Assembly (NCBI GenBank): GCA_046336655.1
Contig: JBKDGH010000019.1
Coordinates: 1-21,961 of the forward strand
Direction of reading: 5' to 3'
Length of the DNA: 21,961 nt
DNA from: CANGTU01 sp046336655
GTDB taxonomy: Bacteria; Bacteroidota; Bacteroidia; Flavobacteriales_D; Sanyastnellaceae
Position numbers and translations under genes: made by a program
The notes under the pieces: model-generated
Database searches by the model: none
Seen by the model: the letters and a program-made list of their open reading frames with translations, nothing else
Told to the model about the DNA's origin: nothing
Part shown: one piece after another, positions 1 to 7,500 of the stretch
Layout: every line of letters starts with the position of its first letter
Numbering within the stretch: position 1 is the first letter of the stretch

Positions 1-958
1 CCACATTGACTTCCCCCACGGCAGCTGCTTTGTATGACATGCCATGTTTCATAGTGACGTCACGCAATGCGCGGGTGCTTGAAAGATTGGAAACCGTATT
101 GCCTGGTGTGCGTGAGAGTACATAATCAGCTACCGCTACAAGGGTATACTCTTCTCCGAACATGGAGCCATCTTCGGAGACAAAAGCCAGGCGATCCACA
201 TCGGGATCCACTGTTATTCCGAGATGAGCTCCTTGTGCCACCACAGTCCGGGACAAATCCTGAAGATGCTCTTCCAATGGCTCCGGATTGTGCGCAAAGT
301 GACCATGTGGCTCGCAGTGAATGCACGTAATCTCAACCACGCCGAGAGCCTCGAGCAGAGCCGGCACAAAGATGCCCCCTGACGAGTTCACGCCATCGAC
401 AACAACCTTCAGGTTGGCTGAAGCAATGCGCTCCCTGTCCACAAGAGGCAATGCAAGAATCTGCTGGATATGCTCCTGCATATAGTCCTTTGCCGTGAGT
501 GTACCCAGCTTCATAACATCTGCAAACACAGCCTCATCCTCCAGGGAAATCAGCCGAAGCACCTCGGCTCCGTCATCAGCAGAAATGAACTCACCCTTTG
601 CATTCAACAATTTGAGGGCGTTCCATTGCGCAGGGTTATGGCTGGCAGTGAGAATGATACCTCCATGGGCTTTCTCAGCCGGCACAGCAATTTCTACAGT
701 GGGGGTGGTAGATAATCCGAGATCAACCACGTCCGCTCCTAATGCGATCAAGGTCTGGTTCACCAGCCCTTGAACCATTGCACCTGAAATGCGGGCGTCG
801 CGTCCGGTGACTACTTTGACGCGTGCAGCCTCATGAGAAGCTGACAGAAAGCGATAAAACGCAATTGTAAAACTGACAACATCAGGTGGAGTCAGATTCT
901 TACCGCGCGAGCCTCCAATGGTACCCCGGAAGCCGGAAATGGATTTTATCAGTGTCAT
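1..958 (-). CDS. glmM: Phosphoglucosamine mutase, partial (C-terminus beyond window)
   Basis: The minus strand reads open from an ATG at 958 to the window edge, giving 319 of the roughly 460 residues usual for the family. It belongs to the alpha-D-phosphohexomutase family, which interconverts glucosamine-6-P and glucosamine-1-P in the cytoplasm for UDP-GlcNAc, peptidoglycan and LPS synthesis. The N-terminal SGFRGTIGG segment, the catalytic serine loop TASHNP (Ser106), the metal loop DPDVDR (Asp251, Asp253, Asp255) and the sugar-binding GEEYTL (about 268-273) are all present. The TASHNPAQWNALK wording and the GEVNV near the break are typical of Bacteroidota GlmM rather than the shorter proteobacterial form. 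A TAnnTTTG box on this strand at 974-981 would give a leader of about 10 bases. A phosphomannomutase role cannot be excluded without the C-terminal domain. Confidence 0.9.
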   Translation of the reverse strand, partial: MTLIKSISGFRGTIGGSRGKNLTPPDVVSFTIAFYRFLSASHEAARVKVVTGRDARISGAMVQGLVNQTLIALGADVVDLGLSTTPTVEIAVPAEKAHGGIILTASHNPAQWNALKLLNAKGEFISADDGAEVLRLISLEDEAVFADVMKLGTLTAKDYMQEHIQQILALPLVDRERIASANLKVVVDGVNSSGGIFVPALLEALGVVEITCIHCEPHGHFAHNPEPLEEHLQDLSRTVVAQGAHLGITVDPDVDRLAFVSEDGSMFGEEYTLVAVADYVLSRTPGNTVSNLSSTRALRDVTMKHGMSYKAAAVGEVNV

Positions 959-973
959 AAGGCAGAAAGTGGC

Positions 974-981
974 CAAAAGTA
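974..981 (-). promoter_or_regulatory. -7 promoter box for glmM
   Basis: The minus strand reads TACTTTTG, a perfect match to the Bacteroidota -7 consensus TAnnTTTG, ending 15 bases before the glmM ATG. No clear -33 TTG lies at the usual spacing. The spacer holds an 11-base palindrome, CTTCG-A-CGAAG at 986-996, that could be an operator. Confidence 0.5.
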
Positions 982-1365
982 GTTGCTTCGACGAAGTATG
1001 AATATAGACGCACTAAAAAACATTCAGGATAGACAAATCATCCTTCATGCCCGTTATCAAGAAGTTCTGTTGAGTGCTGCGTAACAAATCCGGAGCAAGA
1101 GCGGTAAAACAACGCCTAATCATGTCCACATTTACGCACATAGATTGTGCTTCGTGGTGTGCAATCATGATAATTGCAGCCCGCACTTGCACTACCAGCG
1201 GAAAGGACTTCAATAATGAAGCTATCGAAGGAATGGACTTAAGGCATAGCAGACAATTTCAGAATGAAAGGAACAAGCCGGGACCGACTGATCTCAGGAG
1301 ATCACACATCCACTGATCCGCTGGTCAGCAGCGAAAAAGAAGAAGGACGCAAACAAAACCGAAGA

Positions 1366-1389
1366 GTGGAATTCACGATTATATTCCAC
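1366..1389. repeat. 7-bp inverted repeat with 10-base loop upstream of the 1405 gene
   Basis: GTGGAAT at 1366-1372 is mirrored by ATTCCAC at 1383-1389. It ends 15 bases before the ATG at 1405, so it could be an operator or a leader hairpin that affects translation. There is no T tract, so it is not a terminator. Confidence 0.35.
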
Positions 1390-1404
1390 ACCAAATAAGG
1401 AACT

Positions 1405-1824
1405 ATGAGAACCACCCTATTACTTCTCATCGCATTTCTCATTCATACCATCACATTTGCACAACCAGTTCTGAGGCAGGAAGCGACTATCCCTTCTCTC
1501 CTCACATTCGGTAAACGCGCTCCGCACAACTGCAAAAATGATGCACGCAATCCGGCCGCTATCGGAAATTACAAGAGCAGCATCCTGCCAGGTACTAAGG
1601 CCCTTACCGCTGACCCGGTTTGCGATACCACGGGGTTCACCTCAGGCCCTTTCAATGCGGCGTATGGAGAGTTCACCCGGAAAAACGGGGGCTGTGTATT
1701 CAAACTGAGCTGTCAGGGTGTGAAGGGAGATGACGGCAATCTCTGCCGTTCAGCGCAATCCCGAATGTTGGCTCATTGCCGGGGAGAAGTCAGTAAACGC
1801 CAGCTAGTGAAAGCCAAGAAATAG
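1405..1824 (+). CDS. Small exported six-cysteine protein, function unknown
   Basis: This 139-residue frame starts with a convincing Sec signal peptide: MRTT, a hydrophobic core, and probable cleavage after ITFAQ near residue 20. I do not recognise the mature part. It is basic at its end (SKRQLVKAKK) and holds exactly six cysteines (43, 73, 97, 103, 114, 125), which suggests up to three disulfides in the periplasm or outside the cell. It is followed after 17 bases by the propeller/SpoIIE phosphatase in the same direction, so the two are probably co-transcribed. A role as a ligand or partner of that periplasmic sensor is only a guess. The A-rich AAGGAACT before the ATG is a weak ribosome site. 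Existence as a protein is likely but not certain. Confidence 0.6.
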   Translation: MRTTLLLLIAFLIHTITFAQPVLRQEATIPSLLTFGKRAPHNCKNDARNPAAIGNYKSSILPGTKALTADPVCDTTGFTSGPFNAAYGEFTRKNGGCVFKLSCQGVKGDDGNLCRSAQSRMLAHCRGEVSKRQLVKAKK

Positions 1825-1841
1825 CGTGAGACTGATCCCAC

Positions 1842-4800
1842 ATGCGTAACGCTTCGCTCATACTCATCGCCCTATTCAGTCTGACCCACGCATGGGGTCA
1901 GGCCTTCAAGTTCGCCCGTTTTGGAGAGCGCCAGGGCATTGGTATAAAGTTCATCAACACGTTGGCACAAGGGCCTCAAGGCAGGCTCTATATCGGCACA
2001 AGTGAAGGGCTGTATCGCTATGACGGTTTACAGTTCAAGTCCTTCACTACCGCAGACTCGCTGTCAGACAATCTGATTGAATCAAGCTTTGTGCAGTCCG
2101 ATGGAACCATACTTCTCGGCCATGGGGATGGAACCCTTACCCTCATTGAAAATGATCATCTGCGACGAGTGATACTCAATCCGCAAGTCAGTTCGAGGAT
2201 CACAGATATCGCAGCTGATACTAAAGGGAAAATCTGGATTTCTTCTCAAAACAGCGGACTGTTCAGAAAGTCAGAATCAACATGGCAGAAACTGGACGCA
2301 CCGGTTCTTGGCGATTACAATGTATACAGCATTATGCCCAATGGTGACTATGTCTGGATTGGCACTGACATGGGACTTCTTCGCGGGCGTGCAGAAAAAA
2401 ATGCGACGCTGAGTGTGGAGGAAATCACTGAAGTTCCAATGAGTGGTGTGCGTGACATAGCGATTAGCGAGGAAGGTGCATTGGTGGTCGTGACGGAAGA
2501 TGCAGGAATATTCCGGATCACGCAAGCGGGATCACAGTATTCCATCACGCCGGTTACGGTGCAGGGCAATCCACTTGGCGACTTTTTCTTTCATCACATC
2601 CGCATTACTGATAACGAGCAGCTTTGGCTATCCACAAATTCGCACGGACTAATCAAACTGGATAACCGGTCAGGAAGCGACTATTCCCGGATTACCTACT
2701 ACCGCGACCAGAGTGAGCAAAAGAATTTCAGTGCGCGCTGCAGTTTTCTCGACCTTGAGGGCAACCTCTGGATAGGAACCATGGGCGAAGGTCTGATGAT
2801 GCTTGAAGACGATTTCTTCAGCACACAGGTGCTGGATAATGCAGAGTCAGCAATGGTCCATTCACTGCATGCATCAGACACCATGGCGCTCGCCGGACTG
2901 GACGGTAAAATAGTGGCGGTCAATACTGAGGGTAAACTAATTGCGGATTACACGTTATCACGGAAAGGACTACCATCTGAGCCAATTATCTCCATTTACC
3001 GCGAAGCACAAGGAACCGTGTGGGCGGGCACTCATACCTCCGGACTTTTCAGAAAAACCAGCATGAGTGATGTCTTCCGTCCGGTTAAGCTATCCGACGA
3101 TCTGCTGAGCCAGCGTGTTAATTCGATTATTGATGAAGGAGAGTACATTCTGGTAGGCACTGATAACGGACTTTTCCTTCTTCAAGGGGAAAAGGTGGTC
3201 AAACGACTCACGATGGAAAACGGTCTGGGCGGAAATGTGGTAAGGGGCTTCTTCAAGGACTCCCACGGCCGGATTTGGATCGGCACTTCCACAAGTGGAA
3301 TAAACTACATGGAGAACGGCCAGCTCTACACGGTTCAGATTCCGTTAATAAATACGTCATTTCCCGTGCGCTGCTTCACCGAGGACAACACTGGTGTGAT
3401 ATGGGCAGGCACAGAGGGAAGCGGAATCATATCCATGGATACCGAAAATCCCATTGTCTTGCGCAAAGAAGACGGATTGTATTCAGACTTCTGCTATAGC
3501 ATGCTGTGCGATCAGTTTGGAAAAATCTGGATCGGACATCGAGGAGCATTGAGCGCAGTGGAAACTGCTATATCCCGGATTAGCCTGCGAAACCCGGATG
3601 AAACGGGTGAGATAAGAATGCTGGAAAATGCATGCTGCAAAATGGGGGGACTATTGTTCTTCGGAACCAGCTCCGGACTGCTGCGGTATGAACCAGTCAA
3701 AGACCTGAGCAATACGTATGCGCCATACATCCTTGTAGACGCTGTTACAATCAATGACAATGCATATCCCACGAGCGGTGACATCCATCTGCCTGCGGGA
3801 GACTACAAGCTCGAAATCAACTTCTCCGGAATTACGCTGAGTGATGCCCCGGGTGTCACTTACTCATACATTCTTGAGGGCTATGATGACCACTGGTGCG
3901 ATCCGATACCTGAGCGCAGGGCACTCTATAAGCACCTGCCTCCGGGAAAGTATACATTCCGAATCAAGGCTATCAATAGTGATGGTGTCAGCAGTGAAGA
4001 ACTCACTGCCTTCACGATCACCGTTGCCAGGCCGTTCTGGCAGCAATGGTGGTTTATTGCCCTTGCCATAGCCAGCATCTTCGCTCTTGTGCGTTTGATT
4101 ATCCAGCGTCGCGAGCGTTTCCTAAAGCAAAATCAGGAATATCTCAAAACTGAACTCGCCGCGCGCACCGGTGAGGTAGTCCGACAAAAGGAACTCCTCG
4201 AAATCAAAAACAAAGACATCACAGATTCCATTATCTACGCAAAGAATATCCAGCAAGCAGTTTTGCCAGCCCCCGAAGTAATCACAAGATGCTTTCCGAA
4301 TTCATTTGTATACTACAAGCCGAGGGACATTGTAAGCGGTGACTTTTACTGGATAGGCGAAACAGAAGACCGGGTGATGATAGCATGTGCAGACTGCACA
4401 GGACACGGTGTGCCGGGGGCCTTCATGTCACTTATCGGAAGCATGCTGATGAATGAAGTAGCTTCGGATCCGTCCGTGCAAGGACCGGAACAGTTCCTGC
4501 TTTCCATGCACAACAAACTCAATCTCCTTCTTCAGTCGCAAAGTGGCGGTATCAACCTGTCAGATGGAATGGATTTATCAGTGGTTGAAATCTACCGGGC
4601 ACAGGGAGTGATCAGAATTGCAAGTGCCAACCGTCCGGTAATTATTAAAACAGCCGGTGTCATTCAGGAGATTCGCGGGGACCGCCGTCCTGTGGGCGGA
4701 ACAACGCACCCGGATGGTGCATTTACCTGTCAGACGTTTAACTGGAATAAGGGAGATCAGGTGTACCTCTTCTCGGATGGTGTGACCGATCAATTCGGCG

Positions 4801-4967
4801 GCCCGTTAGGAAAGAAAATCAAGCGATCAGGACTTCTCCATTTGATCAATGAGATCAGCAATCTTGAAATGCCTGAGCAACGGGCGAGATTCAAGAAATT
4901 CTTCCAAACATGGAAAGGTGATCTTCCTCAACTTGATGATGTGATTCTGATTGGTATTCGCGGCTGA
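1842..4967 (+). CDS. Two-component propeller sensor with SpoIIE/PP2C serine phosphatase domain
   Basis: This is a 1041-residue one-pass membrane sensor. A signal peptide (about 1-20) leads into a periplasmic region with about eleven Reg_prop-like blades marked by phrases such as LYIGTSEGL, VWIGTDMGL, LWIGTMGEGL, IWIGTSTSGI and VWAGTHTSGL. That fits two seven-bladed propellers. A Y_Y_Y-type domain follows (about 650-726, including YSYILEGYDDHW and LPPGKYTFRI). Then come a transmembrane helix (about 733-755), a short coiled coil, and a cytoplasmic SpoIIE phosphatase from about 790. The metal-binding residues are intact: GDFYW (Asp834), DCTGHG (Asp851), SDGVTD (Asp979, Asp983) and DDVILIG (Asp1032, Asp1033), so it should be active. 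Such enzymes usually dephosphorylate STAS-type anti-sigma antagonists. No such target or partner-switch kinase is encoded in the window. Its stop lies 2 bases from the convergent LytTR gene. Confidence 0.9.
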   Translation: MRNASLILIALFSLTHAWGQAFKFARFGERQGIGIKFINTLAQGPQGRLYIGTSEGLYRYDGLQFKSFTTADSLSDNLIESSFVQSDGTILLGHGDGTLTLIENDHLRRVILNPQVSSRITDIAADTKGKIWISSQNSGLFRKSESTWQKLDAPVLGDYNVYSIMPNGDYVWIGTDMGLLRGRAEKNATLSVEEITEVPMSGVRDIAISEEGALVVVTEDAGIFRITQAGSQYSITPVTVQGNPLGDFFFHHIRITDNEQLWLSTNSHGLIKLDNRSGSDYSRITYYRDQSEQKNFSARCSFLDLEGNLWIGTMGEGLMMLEDDFFSTQVLDNAESAMVHSLHASDTMALAGLDGKIVAVNTEGKLIADYTLSRKGLPSEPIISIYREAQGTVWAGTHTSGLFRKTSMSDVFRPVKLSDDLLSQRVNSIIDEGEYILVGTDNGLFLLQGEKVVKRLTMENGLGGNVVRGFFKDSHGRIWIGTSTSGINYMENGQLYTVQIPLINTSFPVRCFTEDNTGVIWAGTEGSGIISMDTENPIVLRKEDGLYSDFCYSMLCDQFGKIWIGHRGALSAVETAISRISLRNPDETGEIRMLENACCKMGGLLFFGTSSGLLRYEPVKDLSNTYAPYILVDAVTINDNAYPTSGDIHLPAGDYKLEINFSGITLSDAPGVTYSYILEGYDDHWCDPIPERRALYKHLPPGKYTFRIKAINSDGVSSEELTAFTITVARPFWQQWWFIALAIASIFALVRLIIQRRERFLKQNQEYLKTELAARTGEVVRQKELLEIKNKDITDSIIYAKNIQQAVLPAPEVITRCFPNSFVYYKPRDIVSGDFYWIGETEDRVMIACADCTGHGVPGAFMSLIGSMLMNEVASDPSVQGPEQFLLSMHNKLNLLLQSQSGGINLSDGMDLSVVEIYRAQGVIRIASANRPVIIKTAGVIQEIRGDRRPVGGTTHPDGAFTCQTFNWNKGDQVYLFSDGVTDQFGGPLGKKIKRSGLLHLINEISNLEMPEQRARFKKFFQTWKGDLPQLDDVILIGIRG

Positions 4968-4969
4968 TT

Positions 4970-5698
4970 TCAAAGGCTCATCAGCTCACGGAGCCGCGCA
5001 CTCTGTCGCCGTGAAACTTCCACCTGCGAACCATCTTTGAGGGTGAGTCGAAGTCCACCATTGAACCAGTTTTCCACGCCTGTCACCCACCGCAGATTAA
5101 CGATAAACTTTCTGTTGGTCCGGAAGAATGTGCGGTCCAGACGGTCTTCGAGATTGCTGAGTGATTTCAGAATCAGCGGTTTGTACCGGTCGAAATAGAC
5201 GCGCACGTAATTCCCTTCAGATTCAAACAAACGGATATCCCGGAGGTGCACAAACCAACACTTCTCTCCATCCTTAATAAAAATCTGATCATCCTGTCCG
5301 AGCAGATGATTCGGCGCCACACCGCGATTAGCCAGTTCATTGTCTTCATTCTCTTCAATCCTGATCCGCTGAATGGCCTCCGCGAGGCGCTCACTTTCCA
5401 CGGGCTTCAGCAGATAATCCAGTGCATTTACCTCAAATGCCTTGAGGGCAAATTCATCATATGCTGTTACGAAAATGACACGTGGGGCGCGATCGAGTTG
5501 TGCCAGCATTTCAAGCCCGTTCATGCCGGGCATTTGAATATCCAGAAACAACAAATCGGGATTGACCGCTTCAATCATCTTGATAGCCTCATCAGCGTTT
5601 GCAGCTTCACCGCAAATCTCGATCTGCGGGTGCGCTGCAAGTTGAGAGATCAGCTCTTTGCGCGCGAGGCGTTCGTCGTCGACAATAAGTGTTTTCAT
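4970..5698 (-). CDS. LytTR-family DNA-binding response regulator
   Basis: This 242-residue cytoplasmic regulator has an N-terminal receiver domain (about 1-120) with the acidic pair Asp7/Asp8 (VDDE), phosphoacceptor Asp53 (FLDIQMPG), Thr78 and Lys98, so it can be phosphorylated. A C-terminal LytTR DNA-binding domain follows (about 135-242), including FESEGNYVRVYF and FFRTNRKFIVNL. LytTR regulators bind imperfect direct repeats. The target genes cannot be read from the window. It lies 6 bases downstream of the histidine kinase on the same strand, the standard operon order for LytS/LytTR pairs. Its stop is 2 bases from the end of the convergent SpoIIE phosphatase gene, leaving no room for a terminator. 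Confidence 0.93.
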   Translation of the reverse strand: MKTLIVDDERLARKELISQLAAHPQIEICGEAANADEAIKMIEAVNPDLLFLDIQMPGMNGLEMLAQLDRAPRVIFVTAYDEFALKAFEVNALDYLLKPVESERLAEAIQRIRIEENEDNELANRGVAPNHLLGQDDQIFIKDGEKCWFVHLRDIRLFESEGNYVRVYFDRYKPLILKSLSNLEDRLDRTFFRTNRKFIVNLRWVTGVENWFNGGLRLTLKDGSQVEVSRRQSARLRELMSL

Positions 5699-5704
5699 AC
5701 CTTA

Positions 5705-6739
5705 TTATTGGATTGGAATAATCAATTCAGTGCGCACCATGCCATTGCGGTTTGAATGGGTCAGGCTTGCCCTGTCTGCGTATAGCAATGACAACCGGTT
5801 GCGGGTATTGGCAATACCTATTCCTTCTTGTCCGGGATTGGGCCTGAACTCGCCGCTGTTCTCGATAACCACGTTCAAAAAACCCTGATCCCGTGAAACC
5901 GCAATACGCAACTCTCCGCCTTTTGTGCGCTTACTGATCCCGTGCTTGATACCGTTTTCGACCAACGTCTGAATCATAAACGGCGGAATCAGAATACCGG
6001 AAAGCTCAGGCTCAATGGTCATGCTCACTGAGAGCCTTTCTTCAAAGCGGATTTTCTCCATTGCCAGATACTTGGCAACCATATCCAGCTCCTCTCCGAG
6101 AGCTACTACCTGCTGCCTTCCAAGCGTTAGCGTACCCCGTAGTATCCCGCTGAGCATGGTAATTGCCCGTTTGGATTCGGCAGGATTCTCATCCACAAGA
6201 GCGCGGATACTATTCAGTGCATTGAAAATAAAATGCGGATTCAACTGTGCCTTAAAACTGTTCAGTTCGATTTCGGTTTTTGCGGCGCGGAGTTGAAGAT
6301 TCTTAATTTCCTCCAGCTTCCAGCTCCTGAAAGTGTGAAAGGAAAAATAGATGATCTCCCAGATCAAAAACACCACCCAGAAGTTGATACTGTTCATCAG
6401 CAGTGCCCTCAGTCCGGCAGAAGAGGCGAACGGAACCCGCCCCGAAAGCATATTCGCCAGCGCGTTACTTGCAAGAACAAAACACGCGGCCAACACACAG
6501 GATGAGATTAAAATTCGCGGAGCGAGGGCCGCCAGGGACATTTGTTGCCAGCCTCCGCGGTGAATGAAATAACGAAGCCCGTGTGTGAGCCCAATCCCCA
6601 GTATGAAAGTGAGTATTGACACCAACCACAGCGAGTTGGATGCACTTCCGAAAAGAGAAGCAATGACCACATTGCCGAGCACAAAAATCCCCCATCCAAT
6701 AAACTGACTGGACCAGTAAATCGCTATGCGGCTGTTCAT
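5705..6739 (-). CDS. LytS/YehU-type sensor histidine kinase
   Basis: This 344-residue protein has four hydrophobic segments in the first 135 residues (about 10-30, 38-58, 73-95, 112-135). A His_kinase (PF06580) box follows with QLNPHFIFNALNSIRALV and the likely phosphorylated His169. The ATP-binding domain holds the N box VENGIKHG (Asn262) and the G box EGIGIANTRNRL (Gly306, Gly308). It should phosphorylate the LytTR regulator encoded 6 bases downstream. The N-terminus has no recognisable ligand-binding domain beyond the membrane helices, so the signal is unknown. The start ATG at 6739 is placed just after a near-consensus -7 box (6745-6752), which suggests little or no leader. Family assignment is secure. 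Confidence 0.92.
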   Translation of the reverse strand: MNSRIAIYWSSQFIGWGIFVLGNVVIASLFGSASNSLWLVSILTFILGIGLTHGLRYFIHRGGWQQMSLAALAPRILISSCVLAACFVLASNALANMLSGRVPFASSAGLRALLMNSINFWVVFLIWEIIYFSFHTFRSWKLEEIKNLQLRAAKTEIELNSFKAQLNPHFIFNALNSIRALVDENPAESKRAITMLSGILRGTLTLGRQQVVALGEELDMVAKYLAMEKIRFEERLSVSMTIEPELSGILIPPFMIQTLVENGIKHGISKRTKGGELRIAVSRDQGFLNVVIENSGEFRPNPGQEGIGIANTRNRLSLLYADRASLTHSNRNGMVRTELIIPIQ

Positions 6740-6744
6740 TGCGG

Positions 6745-6752
6745 TAAATGTA
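6745..6752 (-). promoter_or_regulatory. Possible -7 box for the histidine kinase operon
   Basis: The minus strand reads TACATTTA, one mismatch from TAnnTTTG. It ends 5 bases before the ATG at 6739, so transcription would begin at or near the start codon. No good -33 element was seen. Confidence 0.3.
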
Positions 6753-6824
6753 GGATTACGGTTTGGTCCTGAAAGGTCAAATCCACCGGTGGCAAATAAA
6801 CAGGTCGTGCGGCCTGAGAAGTGT

Positions 6825-6832
6825 TATTTTTG
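6825..6832 (+). promoter_or_regulatory. -7 promoter box for the ACP phosphodiesterase gene
   Basis: TATTTTTG is a perfect TAnnTTTG match, ending 6 bases before the GTG at 6839. It argues that the upstream GTG at 6821 is not the start, because that codon would lie before the predicted transcript. No clear -33 TTG is present. Confidence 0.45.
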
Positions 6833-6838
6833 GGACAC

Positions 6839-7450
6839 GTGAATTATCTCGCACATTTCCTGCTTGCATTCGGAGATTCTGAATTACTGACCGGACAGTT
6901 CATTGCTGATGCCGTGAAAGGCAGGAATTTTGAGCGCTATCCTGAGCGTGTGAGCCGCGGCATTCTGCTGCACAGGCACATTGATCACTTTACGGATACC
7001 CATCCCGAATGCCTCAGACTGAGGAATTTGATTCGTCCGGAACTCGGATTGTTTTCCTCCGTTGCCATCGACATCTACTTCGACCATATGCTTGCAGTGT
7101 CTTGGCTGAACTGGCACTCCAGTCCTTTGAATCAGTTTACCAGCGCGTGCTATGCAGCGCTGACTGAGTCAACACATCAGATGCCCGAACGGATGATCAT
7201 CACACTCGGGTATATGAGACGGCATGACTGGCTGACCCATTATGCCACCCGGGAAGGAATTGAGCGGAGCTTTCTCGGATTGTCTACGCGGGTGACCGGC
7301 GGGGAGCGCCTCCTGAAAGCTATCCCTCTGATGGACAGTGAGTTTCAGGCAATCCAAAGCTCATTCGCGCTTTTTTTCCCCGAATTGCTCATGTCGAGTA
7401 AGCTCAAATTAAGTACCTTTGCGTCTGGCAGTTTGTTAGGCACGCACTAG
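6839..7450 (+). CDS. Acyl carrier protein phosphodiesterase-like protein (AcpH/DUF479)
   Basis: This 203-residue cytoplasmic protein aligns from its first residues with AcpH, whose members begin MN-hydrophobic-LAH. Here the GTG at 6839 gives VNYLAHFLLAFGDSELLTGQF, so I place the start there rather than at the GTG at 6821, which would add six residues ahead of the conserved N-terminus. AcpH hydrolyses the phosphopantetheine arm from holo-ACP. The histidine/aspartate-rich motifs GILLHRHIDHFTDTHP and DIYFDHML are present and match the HD-like metal site of the family. Length is normal for the family. It faces away from the histidine kinase with an 81-base gap to the upstream GTG. The promoter of the next gene is embedded in its last codons. 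The substrate in Bacteroidota has not, to my knowledge, been tested. Confidence 0.85.
   Translation: MNYLAHFLLAFGDSELLTGQFIADAVKGRNFERYPERVSRGILLHRHIDHFTDTHPECLRLRNLIRPELGLFSSVAIDIYFDHMLAVSWLNWHSSPLNQFTSACYAALTESTHQMPERMIITLGYMRRHDWLTHYATREGIERSFLGLSTRVTGGERLLKAIPLMDSEFQAIQSSFALFFPELLMSSKLKLSTFASGSLLGTH
7414..7421 (+). promoter_or_regulatory. -7 promoter box for the T9SS cargo gene, inside the preceding coding region
   Basis: TACCTTTG followed by C is a perfect Bacteroidota -7 box lying in the last codons of the AcpH-like gene. It predicts a transcript start near 7428 and supports the ATG at 7501 (leader about 70 bases). A TTG at 7385-7387 is 26 bases upstream, longer than the usual spacing. 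Confidence 0.5.
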
Positions 7451-7500
7451 TCAGCAGCATTATGTATTACTGTACACACTTACTGAAATCACACCTACGG

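Larger units (their letters stand above)
959..1404. other. Intergenic region without a recognised gene
   Basis: These 446 bases separate divergent glmM and the gene at 1405. Several frames of 60-80 codons are open on both strands but none resembles a protein family, and they overlap each other. A 28-codon frame at 998-1084 (+), starting MNIDALKNIQDRQ, reads like protein but has no visible promoter or ribosome site. Structural marks are the palindrome at 986-996, a GATCT/AGATC hairpin at 1290-1303, and a GTGGAAT/ATTCCAC inverted repeat at 1366-1389 just before the next gene. No TAnnTTTG box was found for the gene at 1405. The stretch may hold a long leader, a small RNA or a decayed gene. Confidence 0.5.

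Noticed and set aside
1290..1303. GATCT-CAGG-AGATC hairpin considered as a terminator
   Set aside because: The stem is only 5 bp and no T tract follows on either strand.
5246..5755. 169-codon plus-strand open frame opposite the LytTR regulator
   Set aside because: The minus strand encodes a complete receiver and LytTR domain there. The plus frame has no recognisable features and crosses the operon junction.
5705..6739. LytS/LytTR pair considered as a quorum-sensing system
   Set aside because: No small peptide gene or AgrB/AgrD-like processing protein is nearby, and the kinase N-terminus has only four helices with no known receptor domain.
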